Origin: Acanthaster planci
Taxonomy: Eukaryota > Echinodermata > Asteroidea > Valvatida > Acanthasteridae
Direction: 5' to 3'
DNA: 35,352 bases
Assembly: GCF_001949145.1 (NCBI RefSeq)
Contig: NW_019091401.1
Coordinates: forward strand, 1,652,466 to 1,687,817
Under the pieces are notes generated by a model. It saw only the letters and a list, made by a program, of their open reading frames with translations. It was not told the origin of the DNA and ran no database searches. Shown here one piece after another: positions 9,767-22,000 of this stretch (position 1 is the stretch's first letter; the number at the start of each line of letters is the position of its first letter). Made by a program: the position numbers and the translations under genes.

Positions 9767-10009
9767 GTAGGCTTATAAACAGAAAACTAGGTTTCTCTGA
9801 AAAGGTATTATGTCAGTACAATTTACAGTATAAAACCAAGACAATAAAAGCATGCCCGTGAAATATATGTACATGTACATGCAGTAGACCAGCATATTAA
9901 AACCCAATCCCAATCTCTAAAGAGCAACTCAAAGGAAAGCATGTTTTCTCTAATTTTTATCAAATATTCCATCTATCTATCTATCTGTCTGTCTGTCTGT
10001 CTGTCTGAC

Positions 10010-10062
<53 letters not shown>

Positions 10063-13000
10063 GACTGTCTGTCTGACTGTCTGTCTGTCTGTCTATCTAT
10101 CTATCATACATATATGTATAACAAGCTAAAAAGGACTTTTTTTCTTTTCATGCCAAGATGCAATTTCTGATCATGCTGAATGTAGATTGCGTCATTCTGA
10201 GAAAACAGAAAACGAGGGGAATCCTTGCCCTGTGCTCGTAGTGGATAAACCCTTGTGCATGCCAAACAATGGCTACAAAGAATGGCTATGTGTACATGCA
10301 TGCACAAATGAACGCAGAATTCTCAGAATGACGCAATCAACATTCAGCATGTTCAGAATCCATGTCTTTACATTTTGAAACACTTCAGCACCCGGTCAAA
10401 TCAAAGGAACTCTCAAAGTCAGCGAACTCAAAACTGCACTTTCTTCATTACTGCCAAAGGATTAATTCTTTGTGGTAACAATGTGGTGACCACACTGGAT
10501 GGAGGAAGCTTTGTGCGTACTGCATCTTTAGCCTTGGTGCCGCTGCCTGCTCAACTTCAGCGCTGGCGCGCCACTCACATGGTGACCGTCCAATCACAAC
10601 CCTTTACAGCACTAAGTGAGATGCACCCCGTCACGGTGCTGCAAATGTGCTTTTCGTATAGCCAAATCTCACTTGAATAAAAAAGGTTAAAATTTACTTT
10701 CTGGTATTTTTCTCCAGGGTGTATTCTGCTGGTACATGCATCATATCGAATTCCATTAATTCCTGCTTTATCCATTTTTGAGAACAGGCAAAAGCATAAA
10801 CAGACCCCTATTTAGTGTTTGAGCGAGCAGAAAAAATTCATAGCGCTATCCAGTCCTGCCCAAGGTTTAATTTGTTTAAACATCGAACAAAAATGTACAG
10901 CTGTTTTAATACTTAATATCATGATTTTATCTGACTTGGACGCCAATTCACCAAAAAATATGTTGGAAGAGAAATGATTATTTTCAAGTGGCTGGGCAAG
11001 TCCTGATGAAAAAAAATTCTAGAATAAATCCACTCCAGCTCTGCAAAAAAAGAAATCTCCTAAGGAGTGATTGACAGCTCTATTGTTCTGTTACACACAA
11101 TGTATACTTTTAAGTATTTGGGTCTGGGCCACACATCTTTGGAGATGCTTCTATTTCTAGAAAGACTTGCTGGGTAAATGTATTGATTGTAAATCCTCAG
11201 CCAATTGCAACATGTACTAAGTTGATTCTTTGCAAGCAGAGCAGCCATTGGTGGAGTTGTTACACTTAAGCAGTCCCAGAGTATATCTGTTGCCAAGAAA
11301 CAGTATTACCATTGAAAAACCTGGACCCCCTTGGGCACCCAGCCTGGACCATGCCTAGCCCCCATCCAGGCTTTTTTTTTAGCAGTGAGGGAATTACTAC
11401 TTTGCTGTACAACCCTGGATAAATTAAATAATATTCCTTCATGTCCTTTTCTTGACATTAATTTGTGGCAAATACATGTAGGATAGGATGTAGACATTTT
11501 CCAAGCCTCCAAATGCATAAACGTCTTCCACAAAACATTTCATCTTTTTTAAAGAAAGAAAATATTCCACTGAACAGGCTAAATGAATTCCTCATAATTA
11601 CACAGTGATAAATTGCATCCATCTCCCCTCTGTTCTCTCTCTCTTTCCCTCTCGTAAGTCCTATGTCGTCAATAATAGGACATACACACAAATATGCATT
11701 GTTGTTTAGCTACATACCTGCCAAAACTCCCTTGTTTGGCTGAAACTGAGCTGACTTGTGGCGGCCTTTATTGTGTTGGCCAAACGTTTAAACGGCAAAT
11801 TGAAATGTTGCTTAAACGTTTAGCAAATTAAATGCAAATTCCGAACCATAGTTTGTGGGTACAACATGGTACTATCTGTTCAGAATAGGTGTGGTTCTGA
11901 GAAGAACCGTCAAGTATAAACTGGATGTTTTGGCCAGGATGCTCTGGCCATCTCAAGAGAGTGAGGACGGCCAGAACCACACCTCTTCTGAAGAGATAGT
12001 TCCCATGGTGTACCAGCAAACCTACAGCTTACGCAACATTCCCAAGCTTGTATGCAGTCTAGGCAACTGTCTCCCAAAGAGAAGCCATTCTGATTCTAAA
12101 CTCAATGCTAATTTGATTTTCTAACTTGAGTTCAGTCATACTTAATGTAATTTCTGTTTTAAAGGTGGACAAGCATGGTCTCCTCCCAGGAGGACATGTT
12201 TGGCTTAGAGACCTCACAGCTGCAGACAACTATCTTCAGAAATGCAAACTACACAGATGACCTATCGACTAATTCAAATGATCATCACAGACTCTTCGTT
12301 GTTCCAAGTACCAATAGAGCCCAAGCACTATTACCCGCAGATGAAGAGAATGAGGGAGCAGAGATTGGAACAACTTCCAAACATAGGGTTCAAAGAAAGA
12401 TGGACAGGACACTTCGTGATTCCCTTAGCTATGGTAAAAGTATTAAACATATTTAATTCTGTGATATACTGTACGTGTACATATAGACCAATCCAGTAGT
12501 GTTGGGCAAATCCAGCCTTTTTATAATCGATGCTGAATCATGATTCCAACTGAAATCACTTCAAATTTTCACCAGTGCCAGTGTACGGTGTGTAGAAGAT
12601 GTCGTCCTCCAGTTGGGTGCATTTGGTGGATTCTTTATGGCATTCATTAAAATCCACCAAGACATTAAATGGCACTGTAGAACATGACTGATTGATTATC
12701 CACTTCCTGCCAAGGCAGTTATCAACGTTGATGCTGGGCTGGGATATTTATCATTTTTTCTGTTTTCAAACTTCTTTAAAATTCCTATCTTCATTTACTG
12801 GACACTTACAAACACATGAAGGACTGTCTGGTGCCACTCTAGTCTGACAGACAAAAATTTGTTGACGCCTGAGTATTTCAACCAGGCCTGCAGCCTTATA
12901 AAAAGAGCCCAGATTGTGCAGTGTTATATAACTTTCTTTTGTTCACAAACCTGGCTCAGTGTGCTGCTGACTTCTTTTCAATAGGGGCCAGATTAATATG

Positions 13001-16000
13001 CAACAAGGCTATGTGGCTCATTGCTGCGGTGGTGGAGCACTTTTTACCCGGTGGTAATCCGCTCGCTCTAAATGCCCCAAACCGTGGTATACTGTTTCAA
13101 AACAATGCTGGATTATCTCCACTTTTTAAAGCGAAAAAGTGTTGGTGATTCCCAGCAGCCTGGTATTTTGTTCCGAGTACGGTCTTTTGTTACAAGGCCC
13201 TGTTCCCTTTGTCTGAGCTTGGAGACCCCGGCCACGCATTTAAAGCATACGTGTCCGGATCTGGAATCCCCAGCAGGAAGTGGTTATCTACCTCAATTTT
13301 TTTAAAATAGAAAAATATTAACTTGACAGCAGCACACAGCTTAAGGAAAAAAGATCAAATATCTGCAAAACCCCTTTATACAAATCCTGGTATTTTTGTC
13401 ATTTTGTAAATGGTACTTAGCCTGTAGTTTATTCCATGATGTTCCAACAAATGTGCATGTACATGTAAGCTTGTTCAATCAATGAGGTGATAAGGTGATT
13501 TCCAACATCAGTTGCATGAAAGAATAAAAAATACATTTGTGGTTCTTGTATCAAAATCCTTTAAAAATTACATGCATTTCAATTTTTTCATATCAGGAAT
13601 CAGTGTTGAGTTCACGAGGCAGCAAAGTTTTTCAAAGTAGATCTATTTTGTTATCTCGTTATGAATTATTCTTCTTCCAAGTGATGCACCAGTTGCATAT
13701 ACTGGAAGGCCCAGGCACATTGAAATTAGAAGTAGTTACAGTTTTAGAGGTGGGAGGAAAACCCCAAAGGAATATTCTGGTTAAAACCCAGGGAATCGGG
13801 TAGGGCTTAAAAACCCAATCCAGGTGTGGACCGAGGTGGGAGTCAAACCCAGACCGCAGAGATTGAAGGCAAGGAAAGAAAAACTGTGCCAATCTGAATC
13901 TCCCCCAACCTGACTCCCCATATTCTACTTCCGTTTGTATTCCACTTCAGTTTCAGTGTTGGAGGTCTAGAGGCCGGCCTCGAAGCTAGTTTTTCAAAGC
14001 CTTGGCCTCGCTGTCCAATGACTCGGTCTTGGCCTTGGCACCCTGTGGACTCGAAGAAGCAGTAGAGATCGTTTTGAGGCCGGTCGTTTTGAGTCAGTTA
14101 TCCGAGCTTTTACTTTCCCCCAAGATTTTATTATAACAAAGTACTGTACTTGCAACGTGCATGTGCCGTGGGGATGGATCATTTTTTGTGTACAAACACA
14201 TGGTACGGAACCTGGACTTCCCAATGACGTAATGCAGCTATACAGTTTTTCATCCCTAGGGAACACACTTCCATTGATTGTCGCATGAAAAGGAAAGCTT
14301 TTCAGTTGCGTGAATTAGGCTACATGTACTCATTGAAATCGTTTCTCTAGTTCCGGATTGCTTGAAATATAAACCTACCTCTTTTTTGTCAGTTCTAAAT
14401 TCCAAGACAAGTACTGCTTGAAAGGTGAAATGTGAACTTTCTGTACAAAATTTGTTCTCGGAAAATTTCTAGAAAAGACATTTTTGCCAGATTTCCTATT
14501 CACACTTTGACAGTTTTGAATGTTTGTCAAAAATCATGGAGCCAAGAATCAACAACAATTTACAGGGAGATACTGTAGGTCACTCACTACCTGTAACATG
14601 ATTCCAAATACGTTTTTCATACTCAACATTCATATAAACTTTTGCATGTAATGTCTGTTTAATTAAAATGACTTCTAGATTTTCTGTTAGTTTAAAATTG
14701 GCCAGAAACTGAACATAATTTTTCCCCTAGTTTTTTTCCCGGATTGCAAATGATCTGCATGCAAATACGTTATGAACTCAACTACTTGGATGCAGCAAAA
14801 ATATATATGTGACGTAATAGTATCTCTAACACTCAAGGCAGAGTACTGATCAGATTTCACCAGAATTTGAGGTTTTTTTGTGGCTGGCATGTGACGGAAT
14901 AATTTTCGTGATCTACTAGGAAAACTACAGTAAGAAAACGACTGATTATCATTTTTGGAAGCACTCCTTATTTTTCTTTCATTTCTGATTGCAAAATGGT
15001 TATTTTCACTCAAATTGATATGGTTGCAGGACTATTTTGGCAACTGTGTGAACTTCAAACTATCTTACTTGATTTTGTTTTGGGACTAGCTTGCATTTAA
15101 GCCATATCATCTTGCGATCTTCTTTTTATAATTGAAAATATTGAGGAATTATTTTGTAATTGTGGGGAATTGCATGTATTGAGAGCAATCAAAGTTTTTA
15201 TAATTTCCCTTTTTGATATGGTGGGGGATTCCGTGCTCTTACTTTGAAAGAAATATAAAAATTGAACTTTCCAACACCTGCCAAGCAAGAGTAATCATGC
15301 CCATTCGGATTTGTTTGCCAGGTTGTTTACGATGTTAAACTAAAAGTAACTAATCAATGAAACACGGCACATGGTTGTGGATGTAGATGAATCTTGTGTA
15401 CCAAGTAACAGGGCCAAAAGTAGTTATGTTATGTGTGTACATGTACAGTATGTGTGTAATAACTGGCCTTGGCCTCGACCTTGGAGACTGTGGGCTCGGC
15501 CTCGAATGGCAGTGACTCGGTCTTGGCCTTGGTTTCGGAGACCTCAAACTTGGCCTTGGCCTCGAAGGTTGTGGACTTGACTCCAACACAGTTCAGTTTG
15601 TATTCCACTTCAATTTGTATTCAACCTCAATTTGTATTCCACTTTGCTTTTTTTGCATGACATTGGTCTGGCAAAGGAAGTTTTGGAAGAAATACAGGTA
15701 CATGTAAACACCCGTCAGGGACCAAATTTTTAAGTGACAGTGTTCCTTTTAGATCTTTTTAGACTTGAGTCTCCCATAAAAGTTGGAGGGTAGTTGGATT
15801 AAAGCTATACTGCAAGGAATTATGTAAACATGTAGAAAAACTCTCCACTAGGTTGTCGTTGCTTACACCATAGCACCATTAAAAGCACAGTGTGTTGAGG
15901 AGTACTTGGCATATAGACAAGTGCCCAGTACTTGGCATATAGACAATTGGCCCAGCTCACAGTAGTCTGGCTCCCAGACTAGATGAATCTGACGAATCCC

Positions 16001-19000
16001 TTAGATTCAAAGGTCCGGTATTCACCCACTGTTGCGTGAATCCAAAAGCCAAGAATTTTCCAATTTCAGAAAATATTTAAAATATCCTGAATTTGAGCAA
16101 CTGCACCAGTTAATTTGTTTAATTGGTTTTTGTACATCGAAATATATGTAAAAATCAAAATAATATATAAAATATCCTGAATTTGAGCAACTGAACCAGT
16201 TAATTTGTTCCATTGGTTTTTTGTACATCGAAGAATAATCTTTTTTCCTTGCATATTTTGTGCCCCTACTATTGTACATGTATAAAATACATCCCGAATA
16301 TAAAACAATTGAAATGAAATAGCTTTTGGCCGGCTGAGACCACAGGCATAATTCCCAGGTGACCCCTGACATGTTGCATCATGGATTATTATTTAACTGT
16401 GATACCTTACCTAAGATTTTTTCAAGAGTCTGCGGGAATCCAGGAATCAGGTAACCAGGTTTAACTTTCAATGCATGTTTAAGTGTGCTTATCAGGCAAG
16501 TGGGAAACATTGCTCAGTGCCTCTTTTGATTCTGTAAAGCATGCCTCTTCTCAGGGCTACATTGTGGACTATACAGACAACAAAAATTATACCAAGTACG
16601 ATTTAAGTTCTTTGAGTTTGCTTATAATTTATAATTTTACATGTTCCTTAAAAAAAGTGGATCATTAGAGTTATAAGTCTCTCAGGATTACTGGATGCTT
16701 TCTGGAATCAGGTCGCAAGGGAATGGAATTAACAACTGCATGTATTTGATTCCCCAAAAAACTTGAATTGCAATTCTGATTCCAAGTTTGGAATGGATTC
16801 GTATTGATTCCTGCATGGATTCATCCAACATTGAAATCCAGCATTTACATGTACTTTGCATACGCACATTTGCAAAATTGTTCTGGAACTTGAAATGCAA
16901 ACTTGACTGGACAATTTGTAAATTTCCAGGATCTCTCGCTCAATACCACAACACACTGCAATTAGTCAACCGCAGACTACCGTTCGGCCATGCCCAAATT
17001 GGTAAATGCTTCAAGCAAACCAACCTGTCAGATCAGTTGGCAGATGAGAATGAGGACAGATATATTTTTAAGTAAGTGAAGTACAATTTAACAGTAATAT
17101 TACTTCCTTTTGCACTATTCACTTTGTGTTTACAATTGTTGAATCCTCAACAAAATCTTTCAGATTTCTGAATTGATTATTGTTTACATGAACATTGGTA
17201 ACAAATTTAATGGTGGCAACAGTAACGATGTGTAACCCAAGAAGAATGGGTAATTGTCAAAATGTTAACCACAAACTTTGAGTTTGTTGCTTTGAACATT
17301 TTACTTTTAAGTTTAAAGGCTTTTCTTTTTCTTTCCAGTGTACCTGAATTCACACAAATGATGGTACAGTTTTTCTGCTCCCCAAGGACAGCTGATCGTT
17401 GGATGATTGACTGGCAGCGAGACAGACTACAGTGGTGGAGAAAGGTATGGGAAATGGAATTTCTACTAAGCATATCGTAGTACTTCTCGTGGCCTACAAA
17501 AAAAGTTTAAATTTGCCAAAAATGTACATTGCAGTACTGAGAACTTCCTTTTGGATTCCCTGGATACAGGGGTGAGATTTCTAAGTTCTTCAATAAACAA
17601 TATTTAGCAATTTGATGATGTCACCATACGGTCCACACTCCCCGCAGAGTTTTTTGTCCGGAGTGTGAAAACGGCTACAAAAGGACAAGAAGTCTTCCTG
17701 GTGTAACCCTGGCCCCATTTACGTGTAGGTCCAGGTTACAACAATGTAGTTATGTTTTATATCCCTGTGTATCTTAGACTACCTAGTTTTTTCTTTAAGA
17801 TCATTTACTTTTCTTTTTTGGCTTTAGATACTTTTATGTCTGTCATCAGTAGCTTTAATGCCTTTGTGGTTTATGGTTCTTTCCCTTGTCAACTGGATGG
17901 GTTGACTGACCCCTCACTCAATGTCCTCTTTGAGGTCGCCTACGGGTAAGAGCCAGCCAGCCTAAAATTTTGAATTTCTTTTTGAGGATGAAGCCTTAAC
18001 CAAAAGAATGGGTCAATAATCTACTATACTAAATGTAGACAATTCCTACTTAAGAAAACTCCTGTCTCCATAAAATCCTCAAGTTTGGCTTTCTAAGATG
18101 TACGATGTGCACATGTAGGTAATCACTGGTTTATATTCTACAACTTGAACAAGAAATTAACGTTATTATGCAAGTTTGTAGTGTTGAAAAAGACTTGAGT
18201 TGGCCAGATGGTGTAATAGGGCCTAAATTTGTGAGGTACCGAATAGGCTTTCGGACTATCCATCCTGATCTGGTGGTAGTCGGTTGAATAGATTTGATTT
18301 CCTCAGCCGATCTGGGGCTTAGGTGGGGGGTGTTTTGTTCCTTCTCAACAGGTTTTGTGGGTTTCCCTGTGTCCGCGAAACTGACACGCTTGGGAGTAGT
18401 AGAGTGTTGTGGGCCTGTCGTCTCAGGATGCTGCCGTTTTGGGTGGCAACCTCACATGACCTTGGTTATACTTCGCCTCCTTCAGTTTTGAATCAACTTG
18501 CGTTCTGCTGCCTGCTAGGGTGCCCTCACCAGTCTTTAAATGAAAAGACTCTTCCTGCCACACCAAGTGACCTCTGACCTCTTCTGCTTACTGCAATGGG
18601 TGCTTCGTGTGAGTAAATTATTTCGTGCGATTATTTCATTGATTTATACTTGTTATTTGTATGCCCTTTTGGTGTGTTATCATCCTTTGACTTATTTTCA
18701 GCCTTTCTTGAGGCTTTGTTTGTCCCAAACTCAGTTCTGTGGCTCACCAACCACACGTGCAGGGACCATGTCGGATGGGTCGGCAGATGAATCTGCGGTG
18801 TCACAACCCACGTCACGCTTCCCCACGCGGAACCGGGACGACCCTGATGATCATGTTTCGAGCTCTCCTATTGATCGGACAGTGGTATAAGACCAGATGC
18901 ACACCTCCCTTTAGGGGGCCGTGATCAGGCAGAGGTATCACATACTGGATCAGGGCAAAGTGGTTCGATCTCCAGACCCCCACAAGATGGAGCTACAGTG

Positions 19001-22000
19001 GGGTTCTCATCCCAGCAAATGGAGGTCTTGACTACCATGCAGCAGACCCAAACTGAAATGTTTAAAGGCATGATCGAGAAAGCTTTTGAGAAAATAGAGA
19101 CATGCCAAGAATGAGTCTCCTGTCCTACTTCTCGTAGGCAACATGCAGCTAGAAGTCATCGCACAGACAAACATGACAAACATAGATCGGTGTCCAAGTC
19201 TAGCTCCAGCAGAAACAGTGACTATATTTGGTCCTCAGATTCAAAGGGCTCAGCATCACTCTCTCCAGTTGGGAGAAGACAAGCTAGTGAGAGTGGTACA
19301 ACCAAAGAAGATTTAATCTCATGCATGCTGAGAGTTTGCAGGACTTGGACCGGGATGATGCAGGTGGTCATAGCCATACTAATGAAAAAGAAGAGGTTTC
19401 TCCACTGCCTAATCCTCATGAAGGGGTTAAAGTGGGCCTCTTTTAACCAAGCAGTTCTTGATTGGTGGCAACAACAGCGAACCAATTCACTGGATCAGGC
19501 CAAAAAAGATGAGCTGTTAGAGGGCCTGACTCCTGATGCAACATTTGAAAGATACATTAGGGCTCCTGATATGCCCAAACCCATACAGTCTACAATGAAG
19601 AAGTCAAAAGTTGACGCCTGGAAGAATGACAACTCTGTATGGTCTTTGCAGGAAGACTGCCTCAACGCGGCAATTCCCGTTATTAAGGCCATAGCGGGGT
19701 ATCAGAAGCTGCAAAATGAAGAGTTAAAACCCCTTTTTACTTCAGCAGAAGTTTGTTGGTGTCAGCAATCCACCACCTGTCTCTCTATCGGATGTGCTGA
19801 GCTGAGCCTTTTCTCAAAGAGGGCTATCTCCAAGATGTTCAGCCTTCGATGTCTTGCTTGTGTGGTGAAGAGTGGACCCAAAAGTGGATGAAGAAGAGAA
19901 GATTCACAAGGTCACTCAAAAGGTGGTGAAGAACTTGGCCAAATCCGGTTCATCTGCCCCAAACCTAAAGCATAAGGCCACAAGCCAGAATCAGTATACC
20001 AATCCGAAAGGTTGGTCTGGTAGAGAAAAAAGCAGTCACAGGTAGAGAAAAAAGCAGTCACAGGTATAGGACACAGTAACACCCCAATAGGTATCAGCCA
20101 TACCCCTGTGATTTCCATACCAGTGACCGTTATCGGTCCCGCATGCAGATGCCCGAGAGGAAAGATTCTTTCCGTGGAGATAAGAAGTCACAGAAGACTT
20201 TCCCAAAAAACTAGGTCAGAAGGCAGACGACTTCAATTCTGTATCGAGCTTTGGGCTTTGTTATGCAGGGAATATCCAAAACCACATCACAGAATGGGAG
20301 AAACTGACAAACGACCCATGGATTTTGCAGAGCTTGGTTGGTTACAGAATCGAATTCTCACGAGACCCAGTACAGTACAAGGTGAACCAAAGAAATTCAG
20401 AGTATGATCCTCAAAGGGGCAATAGTAAGGGTACAGGACATTCCAGATCAATTCATCTCAACAATTTTTGTAGTACAGAAGGCCACGGGGGTTTCCGGCC
20501 AGTGTTCAATCTCAAGAGCCTCAACAAGTATATCCGCTCAGAACACTTCAAGATGGAGTCAATCAAACACGTGAAAAGCCTGGTGCAACAGGGAAATTTC
20601 ATGGTTACAGTCGATCTGAAAGATGCTTACTTCATGAGTCCAATATATGGCCCCACACTGGAAGTTTCTTTGTTTCAAGTGGGAAGGTAAACTCTTCCAG
20701 TTCCAGGTAGTTCCCTTCGGGCTGAAATCAGCACCACGACTTTTCATGAAGTTGATGAACCATTGGTGTCCCATTTCAGACACAGATCGATGAAAGTGGT
20801 AATTTATCTTGACGATCTACTACTGATCTTACATACCAGGGCAGAATGCAACAAGCAACTGGCCTACATTCTCGACATGTTCAAGAACCTTGGCCTGATC
20901 GTAAATTGGGAGAAATCGCAACTCCATCCTACCACACAGATAAAATTTCTGGGTCATGTCATAGATTCTCGTCAAATGACACTGAGTCTCCTGAGGCCAA
21001 AAATCGACACCCTAGTGGAGAACTGCACCCAGATGGCCCAAAATCCCGTGCAATCAGCATAGGCCATGGTGAGTCTCATTAGAAAAATGAATGCTACAGC
21101 TGAAAATGTTGTACCATCACCAATTTTTCTAAGGGCCTTACAGGCGGATCTAATTCAGTCTGTCCAAGTAGATCCCGCTTACCAGAGTCTGGTCTCTCTG
21201 TCGGAAAAAAGTCTTCACGAGTTGCAGTGGTGGAAACAATGTCTCAGACACTGGAATGGCAAACCACTGGTCCTGTCACATCCTCAACTGACGATAACGT
21301 CGGATGCCTCAACTCATGGTTGGGGAGCTCATTGCCAGCTTGGCAAAATGGGAGGGGGGGGGAGATGGACTGCAGAGGAAAGCAATAACCATATATATTA
21401 GCTAGAACTTCTTGCTTCCTTTCTAGCCCTGCAGACCTTTGCCAAGAACAAGACAGATTGTCCCGAGTCTTTATGGACAGGTTAGAGTGGATGCTAAACC
21501 CAAGGTTATTTGCAAGGCTCTGCACACGGTTGGGGTTCAAACTGACTGTGGACCTGTTTGCATCCAAAATTAACTCCCAACTTCCCCGTTACGTCTCATG
21601 GAAACCAGATCCCGGAGCGATGATGATAGACGCCTTCTCAATACCATGGAGGAACGAACGCAGTTATGCGTTTCCGCCCTTTTGTCTCTTGGCTTAAGTC
21701 CTACGCAAGGTAGAAATGAAGGGGGCAACTCTGATGGTAGTCGCTCCAACATGGACTACTCAGGCCTGGTATCCAATGCTTTTGCAACAAGCCATAACAA
21801 CTCCAGTTTTACTGCCACAAGGGAGTCATGTATTAACTCAACCCCACTCCGGCGAACCCCACCCTTTGATGCACTCCCTTCATCTAGCGGCTTGGATTGT
21901 CTCAGGAGACAGCATCGTACCGAAGGTTTTTCAGATGACCTTACCCAAGTCATGTTGGCCAGTTGTAGAGGCTCAACTCACAAACAATATCAATCAGCCT

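Noticed and set aside
9941-10129. 62-codon frame rich in Cys/Leu/Ser/Val
   Set aside because: Translation of the (TCTG)n microsatellite.
9626-17444. Glycyl-tRNA synthetase gene instead of POLG2
   Set aside because: The first three exons alone would allow it, but PRTA-W...WWRK, FPWG and GRDGRK blocks in later exons are POLG2-type.
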